Source: an uncultured Acidobacteriota bacterium
GTDB taxonomy: Bacteria; Acidobacteriota; Vicinamibacteria; Vicinamibacterales; UBA8438
Length of the DNA stretch: 15,595 nt
Assembly: GCA_937888665.1 (NCBI GenBank)
Contig: CALBET010001120.1
Span: 1 to 15,595, forward strand
Direction of reading: 5' to 3'
Positions 1 to 7,666 of the stretch are shown here, one piece after another. The notes below the pieces were generated by a model. It worked only from the letters and a program-made list of their open reading frames with translations. It ran no database searches and had not been told where the DNA came from. How positions within the stretch are numbered: the first letter of the stretch is position 1; each line of letters begins with the position of its first letter. Both the position numbers and the translations under genes were made by a program.

Positions 1-1197
1 GTCGCCATCAACAAGATCGACAAGGCGAACGCGAACACCGAGCGCGTCAAAACGGAGCTGTCGGAGCTCGGTTTGACCGCTGAAGACTGGGGCGGGACGA
101 CCGTGACGGTCGAAGTCTCCGCGAAAAAGCAGGAAAACCTCGACCTGTTGCTCGAAATGGTGTTGCTCGTGGCCGACGTGGGCGAGTTCAAGGCCAATCC
201 CAAGCGCAGCGCGAGCGGCACCGTGCTCGAAGCGAAGATCGACCGCGGGCGCGGGAACGTCGCCACCGTGCTTGTCAAGGACGGCACCCTCCGGCCCGGC
301 GACAACTTCATTGCCGGGTCGATTGTCGGAAAAGTGCGGGCACTCATCGACGATCGCGGCGACAAGCAGAAAGAAGCCGGTCCGTCGAGCCCGATCGAGG
401 TGCTGGGTCTGACTGGGTTGCCGCAACCCGGCGACACGTTCCAGGCGGTGGCCGACGCCGCGAAGGCCCGGCAGATCTCGGTGCTGCGACAGGGTCAGGC
501 AAAGGCGAGAACGCTTGGCGCGCGGGGCGGCCGGCTGACCCTGGAATCGTTGCAACAGCAGCTCGCCGAGGGCGGTACCAAGGAGCTGCCAATCATCGTC
601 AAGGCAGACGTGCAAGGCTCGGCCGAGGTACTCGCTGACGCGCTGAGCAAGCTGGGAGACGAACGCGTGAAAGTGCGACTCCTCAGCAGTGGCGCCGGCG
701 CCATCAATGAGGGCGACGTCGTGTTCGCGGCGGCGTCCAACGCCGTCATTGTCGGATTCAATGTCCGACCCGACCGGAACGCCGTGGCAATGGCCGAGCG
801 GGAGGAGATCGACATCAGACTCCACCGCGTCATCTACGACGTGACGGAGGAAATAAAGAAGGCGATGGCCGGGTTGCTCGATCCGACCATCAAAGAGGTG
901 CAGGTCGGCACCGCCGAGGTACGCGACGTCTTCAAGGTGCCCAAGTTTGGCACTGCCGCCGGTTGTCTGGTCACCGCCGGCAAGGTCACCCGAGCCGGCG
1001 ACACGCAGGCTCGGCTGCTTCGGGACAACATCGTGATCCACGAAGGCCGGCTCGGCTCGTTGCGACGATTCAAGGACGACGTCAACGAAGTCAAGAATGG
1101 CCTGGAATGCGGGCTCGCCTTCGAACGCTACGCGGACCTGAAAATTGGTGATGTCGTCGAATTCTTCACTATCGAGAAAGTGGCCGCAGTCGTTTAA
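1..1197 (+). CDS. infB: Translation initiation factor IF-2, C-terminal 398 residues (5' truncated by window)
   Basis: IF-2 is the GTPase that brings initiator fMet-tRNA to the 30S subunit and promotes 50S joining in the cytoplasm. The reading frame is open from base 1, so the start codon, the N-terminal domains and the P-loop lie upstream of the window. Visible are the G4 guanine-specificity motif NKID (fragment residues 4-7) and the G5 motif SAK (residues 40-42). Next comes the domain II beta barrel, then the IF-2 core stretch starting KELPIIVKADVQGS, and the C-terminal fMet-tRNA-binding barrel with GTAAGC and ECGLAFERY. The gene ends in TAA. It heads the cluster, with a DUF503 gene and rbfA directly downstream, which is the classic infB-ylxP-rbfA order. 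Nothing suggests degradation; the truncation comes from the window edge. Identification is secure. Confidence 0.98.
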   Translation, partial: VAINKIDKANANTERVKTELSELGLTAEDWGGTTVTVEVSAKKQENLDLLLEMVLLVADVGEFKANPKRSASGTVLEAKIDRGRGNVATVLVKDGTLRPGDNFIAGSIVGKVRALIDDRGDKQKEAGPSSPIEVLGLTGLPQPGDTFQAVADAAKARQISVLRQGQAKARTLGARGGRLTLESLQQQLAEGGTKELPIIVKADVQGSAEVLADALSKLGDERVKVRLLSSGAGAINEGDVVFAAASNAVIVGFNVRPDRNAVAMAEREEIDIRLHRVIYDVTEEIKKAMAGLLDPTIKEVQVGTAEVRDVFKVPKFGTAAGCLVTAGKVTRAGDTQARLLRDNIVIHEGRLGSLRRFKDDVNEVKNGLECGLAFERYADLKIGDVVEFFTIEKVAAVV

Positions 1198-1259
1198 CGT
1201 CGGGATCATCCGGCCACCACACCGGCCTCTCGTTGCGGGCACACCCCGAAAGCCACCCG

Positions 1260-1541
1260 ATGATCGTCGGGCTCCTGTCCATCGAACTGCACCTCGCGGG
1301 TGCGCGCTCGTTGAAGGACAAGCGGGCGGTGCTGCGGCGACTGAAGGACCGCGTCGCTCGGCTGAACGTGGCCGTCGCCGAGGTGGCGCACCACGACCTG
1401 CGCCAACGCGCCGGTCTGGGGGTGGTGACGATCGGGGTGGACCAGGAGATTGCGGAACGCACGCTCGGCAGCGTCGTCTCCGAGATCGAGCGTGTCGAAC
1501 CGGGCGTGCTGGTCCGCAGCGAAGTCGAGTGGTTGTTGTAG
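1260..1541 (+). CDS. ylxP: DUF503 family protein (YlxP-like)
   Basis: This is a small protein of 93 residues and of the DUF503 family, named ylxP in the Bacillus nusA-infB operon. The biochemical role is not established; its constant place between infB and rbfA suggests a link to translation or ribosome assembly. Seen in the sequence are the family opening MIVGLLSIELHLAGARSLKD, then KDRVARLNVAVAEVAHHDLRQRAGLGVV in the middle, and a C-terminal strand-helix half ending EVEWLL. I chose ATG 1260 because it places the conserved MIVGLL at the N-terminus. An in-frame TTG at 1233 would add nine residues that look non-conserved. No strong Shine-Dalgarno sequence precedes it, so expression may rely on coupling to infB, whose stop is 62 nt upstream. 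The next gene, rbfA, starts 11 nt after the stop. Confidence 0.9.
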   Translation: MIVGLLSIELHLAGARSLKDKRAVLRRLKDRVARLNVAVAEVAHHDLRQRAGLGVVTIGVDQEIAERTLGSVVSEIERVEPGVLVRSEVEWLL

Positions 1542-1552
1542 GTCATAGCTAC

Positions 1553-1948
1553 ATGCCAGCACGTCCGCAACGAGTCGGCGACCAGATCCGCGCGGAGCTG
1601 TCCACCCTGCTTCTGCGATCCGTTCGCGACCCGGCGCTGCGACTCATCACGTTGACGCACGTGCAGCTCAGCCTGGATCTGCGACATGCCCGGGTGTACT
1701 ACACGGCGCCCATTGACGCCTCGAAGGTCGAGACGAAGCGTGGCCTCCGCCGCGCCGGCCCATTCCTGCGGGGCCAGCTGGGACGGCGCGTTCGCCTCCG
1801 GCACGTGCCCGAGTTGACGTTCGTCTACGACGACTCCTTCGAGCGCGAGCAGCGCATCGCACAGGTGCTGGAAGAACTCCACATGAACGCCCCTCCGGTC
1901 GAAGGGAATGGCGACAACGGTGACGACGGTGACCCCTCTACAGATTGA
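1553..1948 (+). CDS. rbfA: 30S ribosome-binding factor RbfA
   Basis: RbfA binds the 30S subunit near the 5' end of 16S rRNA and assists late maturation, especially in the cold. The protein has 131 residues, normal for the family. It opens with ARPQRVGDQIRAELSTLL and continues with VRDPALRLITLTHVQLSLDLRHARVYY, the typical KH-like fold core, then RRVRLRHVPELTFVYDDSFE. The final D at the end of PELTF..DDS followed by an ER-rich helix (residues about 88-108) is the usual RbfA ending. A short acidic tail of Gly, Asp and Asn follows (about residues 117-131). That tail is encoded by a GAC-GGT repeat lying in the 41-nt overlap with nrnA, so it may owe its composition to the overlap. ATG 1553 was chosen because homologs begin here; the open frame extending to 1145 reads through ylxP and is not used. 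Confidence 0.95.
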   Translation: MPARPQRVGDQIRAELSTLLLRSVRDPALRLITLTHVQLSLDLRHARVYYTAPIDASKVETKRGLRRAGPFLRGQLGRRVRLRHVPELTFVYDDSFEREQRIAQVLEELHMNAPPVEGNGDNGDDGDPSTD

Positions 1949-2897
1949 CGCGTCACGCATACGGGACACGCTGCTGACGGGCAGCCGCTTTCTGCTGACC
2001 TCCCACGCGCGGCCCGATGGCGACTCGCTTGGCTCGCAACTGTGTCTCGCCGCGGCGCTCAGACAGCTGGGTAAGCAGGTCCGCATCGTGAACGCCGACC
2101 CGGCGCCAGAGTCGTACGCGTTCTTGCCAGACCTGGCGACCATCGAGATCGCGGCGTCCGTGGAGGACACTGTCGATGCCGTCGTCGTGCTCGAGTGCAG
2201 CAGTCTCGACCGCACCGGCGTTGGAGGACTCGAGCGTCAGACCCTGCTCAACATCGATCATCACCTGGGCAACGCGATGTACGGGGCGATCAATTGGCAC
2301 GACGTGTCCGCCTGCGCCTGCGCGGAGCTGGTCAGCGACCTGATCGAAGCCCTGGGAGTCGACTTGACGCCGGCGATGGCGACACAGCTGTATGTGGCCA
2401 TCCTGACCGACACGGGGTCGTTCCGGCATGCCAACATCACGGCTCGGACCTTCGAGATCTGTCGGCGCGTCGCCGCCACCGGCGTGAACCCGGCGACGAT
2501 CGCCGCGCAGGTCTACAACAACGGGAGCGTCGGACGTCTCCGCGCGACCGGCATGCTGCTGGGCCAGATGCGCCTCGAGCACGACAACCAGATCGCGGTC
2601 TTGACATTGACAGACGCGATGCTCGCGGAGGCTGGGTGCGAGCCGGACGATCTCGAGGGCATCGTCAACATGCCGCTGGGAGCCAGGGACGTGCAGGCCG
2701 TGATCTTCCTCAAGGAATCAGGCAGCGAACTACGGGTCAGTCTACGGTCGAAGGATGCCGTCGACATTCGCCAAGTGGCAGTCAGTTACGGCGGCGGTGG
2801 ACACCGGAATGCCTCCGGGTTCACCGTTGACCATCCGCCCACCGGCACTCGCGAGGAAGTGATCAACCGGGTTGCGGGCGTCATCCCTCAGCCGTGA
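1908..2897 (+). CDS. nrnA: DHH/DHHA1 phosphoesterase, NrnA-type (nanoRNase / pAp phosphatase)
   Basis: NrnA-type enzymes degrade 2-5 nt RNAs and dephosphorylate pAp using metal ions; orn-lacking bacteria rely on them. The 329-residue protein shows the DHH domain motifs in order. Motif I is HARPDGDSLGS (residues 33-43), motif II VVLECSSLDRTG (about 93-104), motif III NIDHHLGN (115-122), and the fourth metal-ligand region TDTGSFRH is at 168-174. The C-terminal DHHA1 substrate-binding motif GGGGHRNASG lies at 295-304. An oddity is Glu96 in motif II, where the family commonly has a metal-binding Asp. The gene overlaps rbfA by 41 nt in another frame and its stop overlaps the truB start. The start is uncertain: ATG 1908 has an AAGGG only one base upstream, and GTG codons follow at 1920 and 1929. 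All candidates precede the conserved core. Confidence 0.93.
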   Translation: MATTVTTVTPLQIDASRIRDTLLTGSRFLLTSHARPDGDSLGSQLCLAAALRQLGKQVRIVNADPAPESYAFLPDLATIEIAASVEDTVDAVVVLECSSLDRTGVGGLERQTLLNIDHHLGNAMYGAINWHDVSACACAELVSDLIEALGVDLTPAMATQLYVAILTDTGSFRHANITARTFEICRRVAATGVNPATIAAQVYNNGSVGRLRATGMLLGQMRLEHDNQIAVLTLTDAMLAEAGCEPDDLEGIVNMPLGARDVQAVIFLKESGSELRVSLRSKDAVDIRQVAVSYGGGGHRNASGFTVDHPPTGTREEVINRVAGVIPQP

Positions 2898-3832
2898 CGG
2901 AACCGTGGGCGCTCGACGGGGTTCTGGTGGTTGACAAGCCCCCCGGCCCTACCTCGCACGACATCGTCGCCGCCGCCCGCCGGGCGCTCGGCACCCGTAA
3001 GATCGGTCATCTTGGGACGCTCGATCCCATGGCATCCGGGGTGCTCCCACTGGTGGTCGGGCGAGCAACCAGGCTGGCCTCGTTGTTCGCCGACGCGGAC
3101 AAACAATACAAGGCGACCATCAGGTTGGGCGTGGTCACCGACAGCTACGACATCACGGGCACGGTCGTGGGCGGGTCCGAGGCCGACGGTGTCGAGCGTT
3201 CACCAGCCGCCCCCCCAACGCGTGACGAGATCCGGCGGACCATCGAGGGCTTCGTGGGCTCGCACCCGCAGCGTCCGCCACCGGTGTCGGCGAAAAAGGT
3301 CGGGGGCGTCCGGGCATACGAGCTAGCGCGGCGGAACGCGCCGGTCGAGCTCGCCCCGGTGATCGTCACCGTCGACACGCTGTCCGTGCTGGCCATTGAA
3401 GGCATGCGGGTGGGATGCCGGCTTGTCTGCTCGAGCGGGTTCTATGTGCGCTCGCTCGCGCACGACCTGGGCCAGCGGCTCGGATGCGGCGGCTGCCTCG
3501 AAACGCTCCGTCGCGAGCGCCATGGTCCGTTCGACCTCCAGAACGTCGTGACGTTGGCAGAACTGGTCGAGCGCGGCGTGTCGACGGCGAGCCGGCTGCT
3601 GCCGATGGACGGCCTGGCACCCGACCTTCCGTCTGTTGTCGTGACCGCCGCCGGCGCCCGGCGCGCTCGGCACGGGAACTCGCTCGGTCAGGCTGACGTC
3701 ACATCGGGCGCCGAGCCTCCGCCGGCCATGATCGGCGGCCGCGTGCGGGTGCTGGATGAGGGAGGACGGCTGCTCGCGATCGCGGAATCGCGGGCCGACC
3801 GGCTTTTGCATCCCAAGATTGTTCTAGTGTAG
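2894..3832 (+). CDS. truB: tRNA pseudouridine(55) synthase TruB
   Basis: TruB converts U55 in the T-arm of most tRNAs to pseudouridine. The protein has 312 residues. The N-terminus reads LDGVLVVDKPPGPTSHDIV, and the catalytic motif GHLGTLDPMASGVLP contains the nucleophilic Asp44. Also visible are KQYKATIRLGVVTDSYD and the tRNA-binding RPPPVSAKKVGGVRAYELAR, followed by SSGFYVRSLAHDLG near residue 182. The last 70 residues look like a reduced PUA-type C-terminal region, with VRVLDEGGRLLAIAES. The start is GTG 2894 inside a GTGA overlap with the nrnA stop, which points to translational coupling. The final codons carry a candidate promoter for rpsO. No key residue is missing. Confidence 0.96.
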   Translation: MTEPWALDGVLVVDKPPGPTSHDIVAAARRALGTRKIGHLGTLDPMASGVLPLVVGRATRLASLFADADKQYKATIRLGVVTDSYDITGTVVGGSEADGVERSPAAPPTRDEIRRTIEGFVGSHPQRPPPVSAKKVGGVRAYELARRNAPVELAPVIVTVDTLSVLAIEGMRVGCRLVCSSGFYVRSLAHDLGQRLGCGGCLETLRRERHGPFDLQNVVTLAELVERGVSTASRLLPMDGLAPDLPSVVVTAAGARRARHGNSLGQADVTSGAEPPPAMIGGRVRVLDEGGRLLAIAESRADRLLHPKIVLV

Positions 3833-3835
3833 GAT
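3806..3835 (+). promoter_or_regulatory. Candidate sigma70-type promoter for rpsO in the 3' end of truB
   Basis: TTGCAT (3806-3811) and TAGGAT (3830-3835) are separated by 18 bases, each matching four of six consensus positions. The site overlaps the truB stop codon. A start near 3842 would leave a leader of roughly 110 nt before rpsO, comparable with the known rpsO promoter location between truB and rpsO in enterobacteria. The match is moderate and could be chance. Confidence 0.35.
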
Positions 3836-3949
3836 CGATCGGTCGGTTCACCCTATCAACAGGGGGGACGCCGTAACAACGGCGGTTTGGAGCACCAGCT
3901 GTTCGACCATCTCGCAGCGGTCGTATCTGGGCCGTGCGTGGAGGTGACA
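3833..3949 (+). promoter_or_regulatory. rpsO leader region with two tandem hairpins
   Basis: This 117-nt gap holds two inverted repeats. CCCT/AGGG lies at 3851-3864 with a 6-nt loop, and CGCCGT/ACGGCG at 3869-3884 is a 6-bp perfect stem with loop AACA. Neither is followed by a T-tract, so they are not ordinary terminators. S15 represses its own mRNA through structured leaders in several phyla with unrelated folds; a similar role here is inference. The region ends in a strong Shine-Dalgarno sequence, GGAGGTGA at 3940-3947. Confidence 0.4.
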
Positions 3950-4219
3950 GTGGTGTTGCAGAAGGACCAGAAGACCGAGCTCATCGGCTCGTATCAGGTG
4001 CATAAAACTGATACCGGCTCTCCCGAAGTTCAGGTAGCGATACTGAGCGAGCGCATCAGCTACCTGACCGAGCATTTCAAGATTCACGCGAAGGATCATC
4101 ATTCCCGCCGCGGGTTGCTGAAACTTGTTGGGCAGCGGCGGCGGTTGCTTGACTACCTCAAATCCAAAGACACCGGACGTTACGCGAATCTGATCCGCCG
4201 GTTGGGTCTCCGGAAGTAG
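3950..4219 (+). CDS. rpsO: 30S ribosomal protein S15
   Basis: S15 is a primary 16S rRNA-binding protein that organises the central domain of the 30S platform. With GTG 3950 as start, the product is 89 residues beginning MVLQKDQKTELIG, exactly the usual S15 length. Conserved segments are TGSPEVQVAILSERI, the rRNA-contacting HAKDHHSRRGLLKLV, and QRRRLLDYLKSKD, ending in IRRLGLRK. The strong GGAGGTGA at 3940-3947 fits GTG 3950 or GTG 3953, which differ by one residue; TTG 3956 is also possible. The frame stays open upstream to 3887, but that would add about 21 residues absent from S15. pnp follows after 105 nt, the conserved rpsO-pnp pair. Confidence 0.97.
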   Translation: MVLQKDQKTELIGSYQVHKTDTGSPEVQVAILSERISYLTEHFKIHAKDHHSRRGLLKLVGQRRRLLDYLKSKDTGRYANLIRRLGLRK

Positions 4220-4240
4220 GTTGAGTCTCCGACAGTCGAC

Positions 4241-4269
4241 GGACCAGGTGAGCGCACCGCTCCCTGGCC
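4241..4269 (+). promoter_or_regulatory. Strong hairpin in the rpsO-pnp intergenic region
   Basis: CCAGG (4244-4248), a bulged T, GAGCG (4250-4254), a CAC loop, CGCTC (4258-4262) and CCTGG (4263-4267) form a ten-pair stem with one bulge. GG 4241-4242 and CC 4268-4269 can extend it across a bulged A. There is no T-run after it, so it is unlikely to be a rho-independent terminator. Its place matches the long pnp-leader stem that RNase III cuts in E. coli to allow PNPase autoregulation; equivalence is inferred. Confidence 0.6.
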
Positions 4270-4324
4270 GGTTCGCCTACACGCGTGTCCCCCTCGCCAT
4301 TCGAATCGTTTCTGGAGTGACACT

Positions 4325-6442
4325 ATGCATACAGCCGAAGTGAATATCGGCGGCCAGCCCCTCACAATCGAGACAGGCAAACTTGCCAAGCAGGCCAGCG
4401 GATCAGTCGTGGTGCGGTACGGAGACACGATGGTCCTCGTGACCGCCTGCTACGCGTCGTGGGAACGGGAAGGGCTGGATTTTCTCCCGTTAACCGTCGA
4501 TTATCGCGAAAACACCTACGCATCGGGTCGGATCCCCGGCGGATTCTTCAAGCGCGAAGGCAGGCCCCCTGAGAAAGAAGTCCTCACGAGTCGGGTCATC
4601 GACCGCCCGCTTCGCCCCCTGTTCCCGGACACGTGGCGTCGTGAAACTCAAGTGGTGGCATTCGTCATTTCGGCCGACACCGAGAATGATTCAGACGTCC
4701 TGGCGCTGACCGGAGCCTCCGCCGCACTGGCCCTATCCGCAATTCCGTTCAAGGCGACGATCGCCGCCGTGCGCGTCGGGCTGGTTGACGGCGAACTCAT
4801 CATCAATCCGACCTACGAGCAGCGTCGCCAAGGGCGGCTGGATCTCGTCGTCGCCGGCAGCAAGGACGCCCTGGTGATGGTTGAGGCGGGCGCGCAGGTG
4901 GTGTCTGAGGAGGACATGATCAGCGCCCTCGACGCCGGCCACGCCGCGATCCGCGACATCATCGTCGAGATTGACAAGCTCGCCGCCGCGGCCGGCAAGA
5001 CGAAGCTCGACGTCACAACGAAGGCTCTGGACGCCACGGCCGTCGCCGACGTCGAAGCTGCGTTACTTGGCCCACTCGCCGAGGCGATGCGACTGAAGGA
5101 CAAGCTTGAGAGCTACGCAGCCGTCGACAACGTGCTCGACGACTACTTGGCGACGCTCCCCGAGGACGACACGGCACGCCGCGCTGATAGCAAGAGCGCG
5201 TTCAAGGCGCTGAAGGAGAAGGTCCTGCGCGACGAAATTCTCGAGCGCGGGCACCGATTGGACGGGCGGGCGTTCGACGAAATTCGGCGCGTCACCGGCG
5301 ATGTCGGTCTGCTGCCCCGCGCACATGGCTCGGCGGTCTTCACTCGTGGCGAGACCCAAGCGTTGGTCACGTCCACATTGGGCACGGCCGACGACCAGCA
5401 AAAGGTCGAGATGGTCGACGGGTCGGTGTACAAACGCTTCATGCTGCACTACAACTTTCCGCCGTTTTCAGTGGGAGAAGTGAAGTTCCTCCGCGGCCCA
5501 GGACGTCGCGAGATCGGGCACGGCAACCTGGCCGAGCGCAGTCTCCTGCCGGTGATCCCTGGCGAAGACGCATTCCCCTACACCATACGGGTCGTCTCCG
5601 ACATCCTCGAGTCGAATGGTTCGTCGTCAATGGCGTCCGTCTGTGGCGGTTCCCTGGCACTCATGGACGCGGGTGTGCCGATCAAGGCGCCGGTCGCCGG
5701 GGTCGCCATGGGGCTCATCATGGACGAGGCCACCGGCCGACACGCTGTGCTGAGCGACATCGCCGGCGCGGAAGACCACTACGGCGACATGGACTTCAAA
5801 GTCGCGGGCACCGCGGAGGGAATCACCGCCTTGCAAATGGACATCAAGGTGGGGGGGATCACCGCGGAGATCATGCGGGAGGCCCTCAACCAGGCCAAGG
5901 CGGGTCGGCTCCATATCCTGGAACGGATGCAGGCGACACTGCCAGACGCCCGCGAGAAGATCTCCTCCTATGCGCCCCGGATCATCACCATACAGATCCC
6001 GGTCGACAAGATCCGCGACGTGATCGGACCTGGCGGCAAGACGATTCGCAGCATCATCGAACGAACCGGCGTCAAGATCGACGTGGAAGACGACGGTCGG
6101 GTCAGCGTCGCATCGAGCGATGATGAGTCCGCGCAGAAGGCGCTCTCGATTATCGAGGAACTGACCGCGACACCGGAGCTCAACAAATCCTACCTGGGCA
6201 CCGTGCAACGCATCACCGACTTCGGCGCGTTTGTCGAGGTGCTGCCTGGCGTGGACGGGTTGCTGCACATCTCGGAGATTGCGCACTACCGGGTGAAGGA
6301 AGTGCGTGATGAGTTGCAAGAGGGCGCGCAGATCCTGGTGAAAGTGATCAACGTCGACCCATCCGGCAAGATCCGCCTGAGCCGCAAGGCCCTTCTCGAC
6401 AAGCCGGCAGAGGGCGTCGGCCAGCCGCCGCCGAAGTCCTAG
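4325..6442 (+). CDS. pnp: Polyribonucleotide nucleotidyltransferase (PNPase)
   Basis: PNPase is a trimeric phosphorolytic 3'-5' exoribonuclease central to mRNA decay, acting alone or in a degradosome. The 705-residue product has the full family layout. RNase PH domain 1 carries FFKREGRPPEKE and SRVIDRPLRPLFP, and a helical linker spans about residues 210-310. RNase PH domain 2 opens GHRLDGRAFDEIR and has FTRGETQAL and the catalytic stretch EDHYGDMDFKVAGT, with Asp484, Asp488 and Asp490. The KH domain has GPGGKTIR at 568-575, and the S1 domain starts near residue 620 with GTVQRITDFGAFVEV. ATG 4325 is preceded by GGAG at 4314-4317 with 7-nt spacing. A hairpin in the leader suggests post-transcriptional control. 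The gene converges on the M48 protease gene with 57 nt between stops and no clear terminator in the gap. Confidence 0.98.
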   Translation: MHTAEVNIGGQPLTIETGKLAKQASGSVVVRYGDTMVLVTACYASWEREGLDFLPLTVDYRENTYASGRIPGGFFKREGRPPEKEVLTSRVIDRPLRPLFPDTWRRETQVVAFVISADTENDSDVLALTGASAALALSAIPFKATIAAVRVGLVDGELIINPTYEQRRQGRLDLVVAGSKDALVMVEAGAQVVSEEDMISALDAGHAAIRDIIVEIDKLAAAAGKTKLDVTTKALDATAVADVEAALLGPLAEAMRLKDKLESYAAVDNVLDDYLATLPEDDTARRADSKSAFKALKEKVLRDEILERGHRLDGRAFDEIRRVTGDVGLLPRAHGSAVFTRGETQALVTSTLGTADDQQKVEMVDGSVYKRFMLHYNFPPFSVGEVKFLRGPGRREIGHGNLAERSLLPVIPGEDAFPYTIRVVSDILESNGSSSMASVCGGSLALMDAGVPIKAPVAGVAMGLIMDEATGRHAVLSDIAGAEDHYGDMDFKVAGTAEGITALQMDIKVGGITAEIMREALNQAKAGRLHILERMQATLPDAREKISSYAPRIITIQIPVDKIRDVIGPGGKTIRSIIERTGVKIDVEDDGRVSVASSDDESAQKALSIIEELTATPELNKSYLGTVQRITDFGAFVEVLPGVDGLLHISEIAHYRVKEVRDELQEGAQILVKVINVDPSGKIRLSRKALLDKPAEGVGQPPPKS

Positions 6443-6499
6443 CGGGGACTCAACCGAGGGTGGGTCCGCCGGCCCCGGTAGCGTGTGGTACTCGACGGG

Positions 6500-7666
6500 T
6501 CAGTGTCCGGGGCGGCCGATGCGGACGGCTGAGGTTTCGTGGTCGGTCCCCGCCGCGCGTGCGGCCTCCACCCGCCGCACGAGCGGCGGGTGCGTATGCC
6601 ACAGTAGCTCGACGAGACGGGACGGACGGTCCTCCACCAGGTTCTGGGCACCCAGACGTCGCAACCCGGACACGAATGACGCCGGGTCGCGTGTCACCCG
6701 GATCGCAAACCGGTCGGCTCGACGTTCGTGATAGCGTGACAACGCGTAACCCAGCGGCGCCGACGCCGCCGTCACGGCGCCCGCCCCGAGCGCGAGTAGC
6801 GGGAGGGCGGCCACGTCGGTGGGGCCCGCCAGTCCCAGTCCAGCGCCGAACCGGGCCATCGCCCACCCCCCACCCACTAGCGCCAGTATCCCCACCGCGA
6901 ACTCGAACGCCAGCAACTGCCAGACATCCCGATGGACGTGGTGCCCGAGTTCGTGCGCAAGCACGGCTTCGATCTCCGCATCCGAGTAGTCGGCCAGGAG
7001 CGTATCCGACACGAGCACGCGACGCGTAGGCCCAAGTCCGACCAGCGTCGCCTGAACCCGGCGGGTTGCGGCCCCGACCGCGCACTGGTAGATCCGCAAA
7101 GGCTGAACGCCGGCCCGTGCGGCCAGCGTGGCCAAGCGTGCGCTCACCGTGTCTTCAACGAGTGGCGTGACCCGAGAGAGCAAGGGGATGACGCCCAGAG
7201 GCGCGAGGCTGGTCATCAGGACCGTAGAAGTGGTGAAGGCCACGCCGCAGACAAGCCACCAGGCCGTCGGCCAGAGGCGCAGCGCCGTCGACACGACCAC
7301 GGCGGCGCCGACCGCCAGAATCATGTCGAGTCCGATGGTCGCCACGTGGGTCCCACACCACCGAACACCGTCGACTCGGGATAGGCCGTATCGGCGCTCC
7401 AGGACATAGCCCTGGAAGACACGGACCGGCAGAAGCAGGAGTTCAAGGAGCACCCACACGCAGGCGGTGTAGACCGCGGCGACTCCGACCTGATGCCAAC
7501 CGGCCGGGAATCCGCCCCGTCCCACGACCTGGGCCGCCGCATCGCGGATCCCGACCGACGCCCCAGACACAAGCAGCGTCACGACCGCCACCAAGGCGCC
7601 CCCGCTGGCAAGCGCCCGAGCCCGGCGCCTCAGCCGGTGATACCGCGTCGCTTTCCCTTCGTTCAT
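6500..7666 (-). CDS. M48 (Ste24/CAAX-protease-like) membrane metallopeptidase
   Basis: This 388-residue protein is an integral-membrane zinc protease of family M48, the type that includes Ste24 and HtpX. The zinc motif is HELGHH at residues 238-243 (His238, Glu239, His242), with the third ligand Glu314 in YHERRADRFA. Hydrophobic segments lie roughly at 22-40, 60-82, 105-130, 135-155, 252-272 and 284-308. The N-terminal half, with LLLLPVRVFQGYVLERRYGLS, resembles the M48 N-terminal domain of Ste24-type enzymes. DTLLADYSDAEIEAVLAHE is typical of the family. The substrate is unknown; membrane-protein quality control is a reasonable guess. The gene lies 62 nt downstream of smc on the same strand and may be co-transcribed with it. 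A palindromic hairpin covers its ribosome-binding region, where AAGG sits 4 nt before the ATG. GC content is very high, which creates long empty antisense frames. Confidence 0.9.
   Translation of the reverse strand: MNEGKATRYHRLRRRARALASGGALVAVVTLLVSGASVGIRDAAAQVVGRGGFPAGWHQVGVAAVYTACVWVLLELLLLPVRVFQGYVLERRYGLSRVDGVRWCGTHVATIGLDMILAVGAAVVVSTALRLWPTAWWLVCGVAFTTSTVLMTSLAPLGVIPLLSRVTPLVEDTVSARLATLAARAGVQPLRIYQCAVGAATRRVQATLVGLGPTRRVLVSDTLLADYSDAEIEAVLAHELGHHVHRDVWQLLAFEFAVGILALVGGGWAMARFGAGLGLAGPTDVAALPLLALGAGAVTAASAPLGYALSRYHERRADRFAIRVTRDPASFVSGLRRLGAQNLVEDRPSRLVELLWHTHPPLVRRVEAARAAGTDHETSAVRIGRPGH

Noticed and set aside
1169..2215. A 348-codon minus-strand open frame across ylxP, rbfA and nrnA
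   Set aside because: It covers three well-supported + strand genes and has no family resemblance, so it is a shadow frame.
3887..3949. In-frame upstream extension of rpsO from TTG 3887
   Set aside because: It would add about 21 residues not found in S15 and would ignore the strong GGAGGTGA beside GTG 3950.
3833..3949. A tRNA in the truB-rpsO gap (GGTTCACCC resembles a T-loop)
   Set aside because: No acceptor, D-arm or anticodon stem could be built around it.
6443..6499. Bidirectional terminator between pnp and the M48 gene
   Set aside because: I found only short GC pairings and no T-run on either strand, so no terminator can be supported.
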